From Heliocidaris tuberculata (Eukaryota; Echinodermata; Echinoidea; Camarodonta; Echinometridae), in contig CM046835.1 of the NCBI GenBank assembly GCA_025618425.1, positions 14,271,200-14,335,199 on the forward strand: a stretch of 64,000 nucleotides of DNA. The letters run 5' to 3'. The translations under genes and the position numbers were made by a program. Shown here piece by piece: positions 32,051 through 42,846 of the stretch (positions are counted from its first letter, which is position 1; the number at the start of each line of letters is the position of its first letter). Below the pieces are notes generated by a model. It saw only the letters and a list, made by a program, of their open reading frames with translations. It was not told where the DNA came from and did not search any database.

Positions 32051-33869
32051 AAAAAAAATACGGGCTTAAGACCTGACTAAAATAACCAAATTATATTGTT
32101 ATGTCATGAAATGTAAACAAGAAATAAAATTGAAAGGAAAAGTCGAAATAGGTGAAATGGAGGAAAAACCCCTAAAAATAATTCACAGTACTTCCTTGGC
32201 TTTTAGCTGCTACTGCTTTAAACGCATCCACTTCCAAATATAATTAAAACCACAACGGTTTTCCTGAAAGGAAATTCTAAGAGAGGATTGTTTCAAGTTC
32301 AAGCGGTGAAACAAGTACATGTATTAGCACATAGGGTCTAGAAAATCCCGCTTGAATATTCTTTATTTTCACTATTTTCATTCGTTTGGTTTTCCAATGA
32401 AATGAATAAAATGAGAGCTACAAGTATTTTGTTTACTCTTCTGCCCTTCTGCTCAAGTGACGAAGAAAAAGGGGACTCAATTGTTCTTTTAAAAAAATGA
32501 AAAACAAAAAGAAATAATGTAATTGTACGGAAACTGGTATTCCTTGGTGTGAAATAAGTGGAACTTGTGTTTGCTGTGTGATAATTAATTCAAACTTGAA
32601 AAATAAAGGGACGGTTAAACTTAGTTGACGTATATCTTAAAGGAAAAAGCTGTAGAAGCCCCCCCCCCCCCTTTAAAGTCCGTACCAAGCTCACTTATAT
32701 GAAAAGGGTACTTGATTTAATACATGGTTAACTTTTGGTTCGGATGCTTTGCCCCCTGAAGCCAAAGTCCAGATACGCCACGGGGGGGGGGGGGGGGGGG
32801 GGGGGTTATGTACACGATTTGCGGTAGGGATAAATCGTGAATTAAAAAAAAAAAAAAAAAAAATCATAGGTACAGTGTCTTAATAATGAGCGGAATTGCT
32901 CGGTACGACCCAATATATAAATGTGAACGTCGTCTATTATTTAAAGTTACATACAAATGTTATTCAGTTAGTATGGGTACTGGGGAAGGGCATGTCAGTG
33001 CTCACATCTTGGATAAAGAATGGAATTTAATATCTTACCACGGGCATGTTAGTGAATGGTAGTAGAGTGATAAGAGGCCTCAGAGGCACTGGGGTACATG
33101 TATTGAAAACAAGGATATACAGAAACCACAAACGTCGAAGAATTTAGGAGTTCATTTCAATTCATTTCGTTTCATTTCAACGATTTGAATTTCATACTTG
33201 CTGTACGCATAAAGTAGTGGGTGCTGGTACAAGTTGCAGCCGTAGAAATGTAATATACATGTATTTCTTATTATCATTTTCTTAGTTGAGCTCTCTTGGT
33301 CAGTTATCAGCACCCGATATGTTATATAGAACACTGTAAGGTTTTGTACTTTTTTATTTTTTATTTTTTATTAATTGTTTAACGAAGTTGAACGCTTAAT
33401 CACTAAATCAATTTAATTTACTAGCAATGAGACACTGTTTGTAGTTATTATCCGAGGCATTTGCCATGTATGAATTATAGGTAGCTACCTCGTAACATTG
33501 CTGCAGAAAAACTTGAGAAAGGGACATGAAAAAGGAATCACGGCTTCTTTTCCCATTTATTTTGCTTTGTCAGAGTAATATCTCTTCACCTCCCTGGTAA
33601 TTATCAACAAATTGGAAACACACTTTACACCGGGATCGAAAGTAGACATGACGTTCAAACCCGTAAACGACGGGAAAGAGAAGGGAAAATGTCCGCAAAT
33701 TTAGGCTTGGATTTTATACCAAGGCCGCCGAGACATGTTTGTATGTAGCTCTTAGATAACAATATCAACAAGGTCAAAGATGAAATCCGCACTGTTATAG
33801 TAATAAATCATACACAAAGTAAGCCTTAAAATTGGACTAGCCATTATCATGGGAATGATGGACATTTTA
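32051..33869. other. Intergenic, nothing recognised
   Basis: AT-rich with poly-C and poly-G tracts near 32661 and 32783, the latter beside GATACGCCACGG, an end like that of other poly-G units here. No gene signal. Confidence 0.5.
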
Positions 33870-33879
33870 TGATATAGGG

Positions 33880-33880
33880 C

Positions 33881-33914
<34 letters not shown>

Positions 33915-33963
33915 GGGGGGGGGTTACAGCCCCAAGCCCCCCCCCCCCCCACCAGTACGCCAG
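33880..33963. mobile_element. 84-bp poly-T/poly-G insertion with 10-bp target duplication
   Basis: TGATATAGGG flanks it on both sides (33870-33879 and 33964-33973). The insert is a T run, a G run, TTACAGCCCC, a C run and ACCAGTACGCCAG. Removing it leaves one continuous sequence. Confidence 0.8.
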
Positions 33964-34059
33964 TGATATAGGGTCACCGGGATATTATGGGATATTATGT
34001 TGTTGATTGTTGTTAGTAAAAATTGAAGAGGCTGGTCTTTCGTTGTTATATTACCATGA

Positions 34060-34185
34060 TTACGAAGACAGAGTGGAAAAAAGGGAGAGAGCAAGAGTAG
34101 AATGAGGTAGAGAGAAAGAGAGAGAGAGAGAGAATGAACAACAGAGAATGAGAGACAGAGAGAAAGGGGGGTAGTGTGCAAGCAC
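34060..34185. repeat. (GA)n-rich patch
   Basis: AGAGAGAG runs; ORFs on the other strand are Ser/Leu artefacts. Confidence 0.8.
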
Positions 34186-34231
34186 AGACCCTAATTTGAC
34201 ACTTTATTAGAAAATCATGATGTCTTGAGAA

Positions 34232-34371
34232 ACAAGGGCCGCGAGCATTTTTGAAAGTGGGGGGGGGGGGGGAGGACTCTGATCTGATTTCATCCATTAA
34301 TGACAATTTTTGAACTTTTTTCCGAGATTTTATGAAACCTATCTACTAAAAAAAATTGGGGGATGCACCTC

Positions 34372-34403
<32 letters not shown>

Positions 34404-34412
34404 CGCGGCCCA
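34232..34412. mobile_element. Short GGGCCGCGG poly-G element
   Basis: AGGGCCGCGAGCATTTTTGA at the left, GTTCCGCGGCCCA at the right, with G and C tracts inside. Near-9-bp flanks TGAGAAACA and TGAGAATAA differ at two positions. A 1.6-kb relative is at 37221. Confidence 0.7.
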
Positions 34413-34499
34413 TGAGAATAACCTAATCTAGGTTCCTCCTGGTCATGCCAATATACACAGCTATAGTAGGGCAGTACAGACACTCTGTAACGCTATACG

Positions 34500-34831
34500 A
34501 CTGACCGAGGTTTGTTCCTGCACACTAGCGGGGGGGGGGGGGGGGGGGGGGGGGGCTTCTACAATTTTGTACATGCCTTAGCCTTTTCCTATATATATAA
34601 AATACTCTCATCTGCATGTTGATAACATTACCAAAAAGATGAATAACTTTCAAGTTTGATGTTTCAGATTAGATTCTTGACGACTTTGATTTTCTTTATG
34701 AATGATGGTCAATTTTCAGTCAAACAAGGAAACTAAAGTAAAATAAAAGATCCTGGTATAAATAACAATGTAAAGAGGCTAAGCCCTAAAAGATATATGT
34801 TCCTTTTTTTTTAAACTGTAGAATGATAATC

Positions 34832-34872
<41 letters not shown>

Positions 34873-35336
34873 GAGTCTCTCTCTCTCTCTCTATCTCTCT
34901 GTCTCTCTGTCTCTCTCTCTCTCTGTCCCTCTCTCTCTCTTTACCTCACTCCCCTTTCTTTATCACCCTCTTGTCCCTCTTCCTATCGCTCTTTCTCTTC
35001 CCTTGAATTTTCCTGCGTGAGGTACTGGAATATAAGGTCTGTATAAAAGAGAGATCGTGAGGCGGTCCCTTGTTTTATCCCAATTTCCACAGGTTTGCCC
35101 CCATATCTCAGTCCGAACCAGGAAACTTGTATTCAAACGTTATTTTTTCTTCTTCTTCTTCACCGACATGTCATATGTCAAAATTATTAACAGCAAACTG
35201 CACAATTTATTGTTTGTTCAATCCTTAGGTGTTTGCCTATTTTCGGGGGCATAACTTTTCAAATAATTACATCGAATGCGAGCTAGTTAAATTATTGTAG
35301 CACTGAATCGTTAACAATGGTGAATTTAAGAACTAA
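34500..35336. repeat. Poly-G tract, CTGT/CT microsatellite, otherwise unassigned
   Basis: A poly-G tract lies near 34530 and (CTGT)n(CT)n at 34833-34950. The rest is AT-rich with no recognised gene. Confidence 0.7.
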
Positions 35337-36238
35337 AGTGCGGTTTTCACGGGGCTCGCGAACGTTTTTTGAAGGACGCGAATGTCAAAAAATGGCAAGG
35401 TCCAACAGTCGCATTTTATGCGGCAAAAGTTTGCAAAACGTGCGCGTAGGTTCGGAAGCTTCACAAATCGTTTGCGAACGTCGTTTTTAGTTCGGAGGAA
35501 ATTTTAAAAAATAAATAAATTTCTCGCGAACGTTCCCCGCATCCCGGTGCGTTTTTTATGCGCGATTTGTTCGCAAACATGTCGTCGTAAAAGCTTCGTC
35601 ATATGCGCAGGACCTGCGCAAAACGTGCGCGATGTTCGCAAAGTCTTCGTAAATCCCCAACCAGATCACGCAAGTTTTGCGAATGTTTCCGCAAGCCGCG
35701 AAGTTCGCGCGATTATTTTCCGACCTTTTTGCGAACGTTTTGCGTACGTATTTAGACATTTGGTGGCAAATCCAAACCACGTGACATAACGTCTTATCTA
35801 TATAAAGCGCATGAATTGGGTGTCTGATTTCATTTCAACATGCCGCCCAAAGGAAAGAGCCGAGGTCGAGCCTTCACCAAGAAGAGAAAGACAATCCCCA
35901 TCCCTGGGGAGGGGGAGCAAGTGCAAGGAGCATCACAGGAGAAGCGGTCAGAAGAGCCCGTGGAGTCACTGCAGGATATTGAGCTGGTCCAAGACCAAGA
36001 GCAGCACATGTCTGAGAGCAGGGACACAAGTGATGCAGGCAGCAGCACATCTAGTGTCACTGTCGCGCGAATGTCGCATGGCGTTCATTGTTCGCGAAAT
36101 AGACGGAAAACGTTCAAATATGTCGCAAAATATGCGCAAAAAGTTCGCCAAAGATTCTTGGAACGTTCGCGTTCTTCGTGTGTTCTTCGTTTGTGCAGTC
36201 CTTCGCAAAACGTTCGTGAGCCCCGTGAAAACCGCACT
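35337..36238 (+). mobile_element. PIF/Harbinger-like TIR element carrying a promoter and ORF start
   Basis: The inverted ends (AGTGCGGTTTTCACGGGGCT, over 30 bp) are flanked by TAA on both sides, the Harbinger-type 3-bp duplication. Subterminal regions are dense in GCGAACGT words, plausible transposase sites. Inside, CTATATAAAG near 35798 is followed by an ATG at 35840 and a hydrophilic ORF (MPPKGKSRGRAFTKKRK, then Glu/Gln/Ser-rich) whose coding-like part ends near 36060 and then runs on into the repeat words and right TIR, to 36241. I infer a deletion derivative that kept the start of an autonomous element's gene. Confidence 0.75.
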
Positions 36239-36399
36239 TAAGCAACTTAATGCAAATACATATTGTATGACTTTTTCGCACTTTTGTTCATGATTTAACG
36301 CCAACCAGTATGTTTCCACCAAAATTCAATCCTTGCGTTACTAGTTGCATTCATATTAGAAAGATTTGCTTGTAGAGGTCATCATCAAGGTCATCATTA

Positions 36400-37153
36400 A
36401 GGTTCCATAGACTTAATTTTTTTAATTCTTATTTGGTTATGCCCTAGCGTGTTGATTATCCTTACTCTAGGCTATACTGAGATGATCTCCCATTTTTGTT
36501 CCATACCTTCCAGATTTACTTTGCAGCAGTAACATATATACACAATTCACTTTGCAATATTGTCAGACTATATCATTTATGTTCATATTGGCGATAATAG
36601 TAGCCAGTTTTGCCTAAATTCCTATTTGTTTATTTATTCATTATTTGAGATAACTTTGCATGCCCTCATATATGTATACATTTTTTTTCTTGATTAGAAT
36701 GATACATATATTGCCCAGTTATATTATATTATACTCAAACATTAGTTTGTAATATTCTATTCTTGAATTGCCAAGTTTATCTCATACCACTCACATGCAT
36801 TATTCCTAATGATTACAGTCTGTTCTACATAGCATTTTAATTAGAATCAACTTTTTGATATTTAATCTTAATTCATTTGGTTCTTACTGAGAAAATTTGT
36901 TTCTTTATGTGCAATATTCTATGTATAGAAATTTTATCATGTACTGGGAGCAGCAAGTGTGGGGGCACATGCCTCCGGGCAACAGTGTTGTACTTCACTT
37001 TTGTGCACCCTGACCCACTTGTTGTTCCCAATCCTTTTACATGTCCTTTACATGATCTTCCGCATTCTTATTATGTACTTGTATTTTGCCTTGTTGTATT
37101 GTACCTGTGCTTATTTTTATGAGTGGTCAAATAAATAATAATAATAATAATAA
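36400..37153 (+). mobile_element. Retrotransposon insertion with (AAT)n tail, 754 bp
   Basis: TCATCATTA is duplicated at 36391-36399 and 37154-37162. The 3' end CAAATAAATAATAATAATAA is a non-LTR type tail, and TTTTATGAGTGGTCAAATAAA is a typical CR1/L2-like terminus. No ORF with reverse transcriptase motifs remains. The uninserted site is at 39052. Confidence 0.75.
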
Positions 37154-37497
37154 TCATCATTATCTTTAGAATCCGATGTCATTTTACGACCAGATAATGG
37201 CTGTACACTTATAACACAGGGGCCGCGGAGCGTTTTTGAAAGTGTGGGGGGGGGGGGGCTGATCTGATTTCACTCATTAATGCACCGGCGTAAATTCAGT
37301 TTAAGCAGTGGGGGTATGATCGCAACATTGAGGGGAAATTTTCAAAGTTTAGGGGCACCGATAAGGGATACTTCTGGGGAAAAAAGGGGGCACCTACAAC
37401 GGGAAAAATATACAATCTCTAAACATTGTCATATATACCCTACATTGTGATTACATGTTTAAGGATTTCAATTAGGTTTCTCTCTTACATGCTCTAA

Positions 37498-37686
37498 ACA
37501 CGATAAAAGCTAAATTCGAAAAATAAACTAAAGACAATTTCATTAGCCCTGTCTATCACCTTTAGAAATGTGCGAACATTACAATGGCGTATTACGTAAT
37601 CCGAACCTGATTTCTATGGGCAGTACAATAGGCCTTTGAAATTGCCCTTGAGTTTATTTTTCGAAAGTAGTTTTTATCATGTTTCT
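37498..37686. mobile_element. Hairpin MITE with AACACGATAAAA ends
   Basis: Left ACACGATAAAAGCTAAATTC and right AAAGTAGTTTTTATCATG are inverted, pairing on through AAATAAACT blocks. A second copy, in opposite orientation, is at 45709-45890. Confidence 0.75.
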
Positions 37687-37881
37687 AATATGATATACTT
37701 AAGCATCAAAGTTTGCCATTATCAGAGGATGAAACATGTGGCATTTGTAGCACATGAATAATGGCACTTTATACCAGAGGTAAAAAGGGCACTTATGAGA
37801 ATGGAAAAGGGGTGTTTTTGTTGTTGTTGTTTTTTTAATAAAGGAAGAGGGGCTCTTATCAGAAGGAAGTGTACTTCTTAA

Positions 37882-38083
37882 GGCCACCGCACACTACACG
37901 ACCTGAGGTCGTCCGATCTAGAGGTCATACGACCTAGTCCACGACCTCGCAAAAATTCAACATGCCAAAACCTGGGACCTGATCGTGCGACCTGGTCCTA
38001 CGACCTGAAACTTGGGTGTTTGGTGACGTCATACCGTAGTTCGGAAGGTCGTACGACCTCAGGTCGTGTAGTGTGCGGTGGCC
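37882..38083. mobile_element. TTAA-flanked palindromic MITE, perfect TIR
   Basis: GGCCACCGCACACTACACGA and the following CCTGAGGTCGT are exactly mirrored at the right end, and TTAA flanks both sides. The interior repeats the word ACGACCT in both orientations. Confidence 0.85.
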
Positions 38084-38842
38084 TTAAGAAAGAAAAGGAC
38101 CCCGTTTCAAAATGAATCAAGGAAAACCTATCAGAGGTGCAAAGGGGCACTCATCAGAGATGTCAAGTGTCAGGGGCACTTGTCGAATTAGAACGGGCAC
38201 CTCTCAAATTTGAATAGAGGATATGGCCACAGGTAAAGATGCACCTATCAGTCGGAAAGGGGGTAATTCTTTATCTGAAAAGTGAGAATGGAAAAAAAGG
38301 CAGTTATTGAAAGAGATTAATAGGTGCATTTGATGCAAATGATTTAAAAGGGAATTGCCGAAGGAAAGATTTTATTAGGAGTTTTATGAGAGATGAAAAG
38401 GGAAGAGGCTCGTTTACAGAAATAAAATAAAAGGAGCACTTATCAGAAAGAATAGGGGAAATTATAAGATTGGAAAAGGGGAACGTATTATGATATACAG
38501 GATACTTATAAATGGGGAATAAGCACTTAAGGAAAAGGGACAGTTGTCAAGGAAGAAGGGGCACCTCTCAGATTTTAATAGGCCCATGGCAATTATCAAT
38601 GGTAATAAAATCAAATGGAATATAAAGGAAAGGGAGCACTTATCTAAGTAATATATGTAAAAGGGGGAACTTCTAGGATACCCAAATTCCTGAAATACTG
38701 GGGACACTGTCACAATTTTATCAATTACTAGAAATGATTTCTTCCTCGAAAATTAGTTTTTTTTTAATTTTTTTAACGTGTCTACTCAAAAAAGTGGGGG
38801 GGGGGGGGGCTGCAGCCCCCAGCGCCCCGGTTCCGCGGCCCA

Positions 38843-40156
38843 TGTAACAATAATGATAATGTCAAATAATGTCATCGAAGGTAAGATTTCTAGAGAACAG
38901 TTATATAATTTTAAATATACAACTTCATCCAGATACAATGTATGTAACCATGTTTTTCACACTTTTGTTCATGATTTAATGCCAACCAGTGTATTTCCAT
39001 AGAAACCCAACCCACGATTTTTCCAATGCTTTCATAGAAACATTTGTTCGCTAAGGTCATCATTAAAATCGGCAAAAACTCGATGTCATACGACCAGACA
39101 ATAGTTGTACACTGATAGCAATATTTAAGAAGAGCCTTCATAACAGTTCATTTTTATGAAATCAATTTCCTCCCGGATATTGTAATTGGATACCTATTTC
39201 TGGATTTCAAGTGCGATTCCAGAAGCTTATTTTTTTAGTGGAGGAGGGAATAGGATAGTCTCTCCTTCAGACCTATAAAGGTTACCACCCGGACAACTCC
39301 TAGTAATTAATATGATGTCTTAATACTTTAACACCACGTAAGCTCTGTAATGCATTAGACTGTCAAGTTTTCAATACGTTAAAGTGCATTTCGTTTCGTT
39401 CGGTCGTTATGCTCCCTTGCAGAATGTCTGGTGCCCCCCCCCCCCTCCGTCGAAAGCGGCCACTCTTCCTGTCCTATACATTACTATCCAGACAACAAAT
39501 TTCTTCTTAAAATTACCGACCACATCTTCACGACACAATCGAATCATTATTTCTATATTGCCCTAAACATTATTTATGTGCTCTCCATTTGCAGAGAAAT
39601 ATGAACAGTTGTCAGAAATGGTCCCGACGTACCTCTTCCAGTGTTTGTTGACAGTTCCCATGGGTCTGTATTATGGTTTTTGAAATGTTTTGACTTTTCA
39701 AAATGAAAATGATATCTTCGTACATAAAACAGCGGAAGCAAAACCAAACAAAATTTAGTGGAAATGTAAGTTCATTCAACTGCCTGATCAAGTGGAAAAA
39801 GTAATGGAAATGGGGCCAATTAGTTTATTGAAATTACCCGCTAAAAATAATAGAAGAAGAAAAAGGACTGAAGAAATGAGTACTAAAAATGAAGCCTTCC
39901 AACATGTTCATTTTGGAATATATACTTAGGGGAATACCCACCGGTTGATTAACATTTGCGGTTGAAATCACGTGTCATTGAAACAAGGTTTGAACGTTGC
40001 CAGAGGCAACTCCTTCCTGTCAATTTGAAAGTAATAATTATTATGTTTCCAGGTTGACCACACTGTGCCTTTATATAGAACTATTTCTCGCTATTATTAA
40101 CTGAAAGTGGTAGGTACTCAACAAGTAGGTACTATTTTTTTTAATTTCTCGCTATA
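38843..40156. other. Intergenic; contains the empty site of the 36.4-kb insertion
   Basis: 38946-39125 repeats the sequence that flanks the 36.4-kb retrotransposon (CACTTTTGTTCATGATTTAA, AAGGTCATCATTAA, TACGACCAGA) without the insertion. 39126-40100 has no recognised gene. Confidence 0.65.
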
Positions 40157-40593
40157 CAGTGCGTCCCTAAAAAAAATTAACAGTTCGAAAAAGTCTCCCC
40201 AAATCAATATTTCAGAATATTTTCCATAAATGTTCATTCCTGTTGATAGCTTAGGGTCTCTCCTAACACCTAAAAAATAAAAGTCTGACTTGTTATTAAG
40301 CTTGAGTGATCAAAAACCACTTTTGTGAAAACGTGCAAAATTCAGACTTAACAAGAAATTGGTATTTGTCCTGGCTTGTATGAACGAAGTTAAGAACCGT
40401 TTAAAATTGACAGTTGAAAAAAGTCTCCCCATTTTAATGTTTCAAAATATTTTCAGGAAATGTTCATACCTGTAGAAAGCTTAGGATATCTTCTATCATA
40501 TGACACCAAAATATCTCAAAATATTTTACGCTTGAGTGAGCAAAAGCCAATTTTTGTGAAAGGGTGCAAAATCCATACTTGACAAATGTTTAT

Positions 40594-42761
40594 TAGGTGG
40601 TCTGTCGTAGACAGATCACCTCTTAATTTCGTCAGAATTTTCTTTCTTTATTCTTTCTTTTATTTTTCTCCCACTTTCTTGTTACCATGATTCCTCAAAA
40701 TCGGCTCAGTCAATTTTCTTGAAATTTTCGTCAGTCATCAGGTCCCAAATGATCAAGCTCGGGTATCTTTTTCAAGGTCATCAGGTTATCGTGACGTCAT
40801 CCAGGCGCCATTTTGTGAAATCACATTATCGATCATATCTTCATAACGAGTAGTCAAAAATGAACCATTTTTGATACACATGAAATTCAGGTCAAGGGTC
40901 AACATAAAATGTCATCAAAATCCGCGCACACATCATGACGCGCACGTACGCGCGCGTCAAAATTTAGAAATGCTCAAAATCACTTTTTAATCAAAGGAGA
41001 GTACGGTTCAGGACATTTTAAGCATTTCAAAATTTTCCGTCCGTGCGCGTCCGCGCGCGCGTTATGCACGCGCGCAGCGCGTACAGAACCTAAAAACGCC
41101 GTTTTTTTGCATGGTTTGTATTCCTTACACTATTCTTGACAATTTCCAACTATTTACAGTCATTCACGACCTTCCATAATGCCACACGCGCGCGTCAAAC
41201 TTTCAAATTCGTGCGCGCGTCAATGGGCAATATAATGTAAAAAGTGGTAAAAACATGCCTATCTAGAATCCGCCATAGCTCGTCAGAATGAACCGGTACC
41301 CCCAAATTTTATTACATATTCTGAAAGCCTATGAGTTGTAAATTTCGATTCAACATGCAAAATTTTGGCCGATCGGATTTTGTGACGTCATCATATTTGC
41401 CTATGAACTCAAAAATTCGATTTTGAAAAAATGATGTCATATTTTTTGTATTCATTTGACAATATTTCAGTAATAGATTGTCGATTTTCTTCCAAATTTT
41501 GATATGTTGTACCTGAGATAATTCTCTACAAGATCAGTTTCCACAATTTTTCATTTTGACAAAGGCATCATGGCGTATTTTTGCGATTAAAGGAGGCATG
41601 TCAATTTTTCACATTTTGCGTGTATTCTCTATGGGACATGACTTTTTCTCAAATCTTGATTCTACATTCCCGTCTTCTTTGAGCAGTATCTCTGTTATTT
41701 CTCCTCGATTTCCTTCCAAATTTTAGTATGTTATAGCTGAGACTATAAGCTTTCACAAATGTGCCCTCCAATTTTTGATCAGATGTCGGGATCATGCCCA
41801 TTTTTTCACTACAAAATGTCATTTGAGAATCCCGTATTTCGTTTACGTGTTATCTCTATTGGAAATAATTTGGTCTATTGGTAAAGTACTTGCCTTCCAT
41901 CCCGCCGACCCAGGTTCAATTCCCGGTGGGTCCATTAAAAAAAAAAAATTTTTTGCCTTTCATTTTACTATCTTTTTCGACTATTATAACATATACCATC
42001 ACAGACAATGTCATAAACTGCCTAATTTTGCGTGTTATGTCTATTGGAAAGTAGTGTGCAGTAGTTTGTGTACAATCTGATTCCCTATCGTGTATTAAAG
42101 CTAAGGGGATAATCTCCCACATGTCCTGCAATATCAAATCGTCCAGTTCGTTATCACGATTTCTCAAAATCGGCTCAGTCAATTTTCTTCATATTTTCGT
42201 CAGTCATCAGTCCTAATAAGGTCAAGTTCCCACATCTTTTTCAAGGTCATCAGGTTATTGTGACGTCATCCAGGCGCCATTTTGTGAAAATCAACTTATG
42301 GTTATATCTTCATAACGAAATGTCATTTCTCTTTCATATTTGGCATGGTTAAGGTCACTGTCATTTCAGTCAAGGTCAATTCGTTAAACGCATGCGTACG
42401 CGTACGTCCGCGCGTCCGTGCGCGCGCAAAATTTAGAAATGATTCAAATCCTCCCAAATTCATTTTGCAGACGTTTTATTCCATTTCAAGCACTTTTCAA
42501 AAAATCGCCCGTAAAATTGCACCTGAAGGGGCGCTATGCGACTTCGCTTATCGTTGTTATTGTCATTATTGTGGCCATTATGATTATCATTATCAATATA
42601 TCATTATCGTCATTGTCATCACTTATAATTATGTCCATCTTATCATCATTGTCGTCAACATTATCATGATTATTATCTTGCAGAAATATCACATCTGATA
42701 AAGCAATTTGCCACAGGGACAGACCACCTGATTCGTCTTCAGTGACGAATTAAATTTCTAG
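40594..42761. mobile_element. AGGTGGTCTGTC element, 2.2 kb
   Basis: AGGTGGTCTGTC near the left end is exactly mirrored by GACAGACCACCT at 42718, and TTTAT flanks both sides (40589-40593, 42762-42766), with the host repeat continuous across them. Two 300-bp direct copies (about 40660-40990 and 42140-42440) share AAAATCGGCTCAGTCAATTT and TGTGACGTCATCCAGGCGCC. Non-coding, with CpG-rich CGCGCG words. Confidence 0.7.
41863..41952 (+). pseudogene. tRNA-Gly-like sequence followed by poly-A
   Basis: The A box TGGTCTATTGG at 41871 and B box GGTTCAATTCC at 41913 are intact; CTTGCCTTCCA resembles the anticodon arm of tRNA-Gly (TCC). The 5' acceptor strand does not pair with GGTGGGTCCA at the 3' end, and an A run follows at once, so it is a retroposed tRNA-like head, not a functional gene. 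Confidence 0.65.
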
Positions 42762-42846
42762 TTTATGTTCTGGCTGGTATCATCAAAGTTGAGAGTCATG
42801 AAAAGGCTTAAAGATGTTATATTCTGATCATTAACAGACAATTTAT

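Larger units (their letters stand above)
37221..38842. mobile_element. Long GGGCCGCGG poly-G element, 1.6 kb, with nested insertions
   Basis: Left GGGGCCGCGGAGCGTTTTTG and right GGTTCCGCGGCCCA match the ends of the short element at 34232, including the adjoining CTGATCTGATTTCA. Interior 37.7-38.7 kb is drifting AAAAGGGGCACTTATCAGA units. Two smaller elements have inserted (37498-37686 and 37882-38083). Confidence 0.7.

Noticed and set aside
36877..37122. 81-residue ORF as a membrane protein
   Set aside because: It lies within the 3' part of a retrotransposon insertion bounded by a target duplication.
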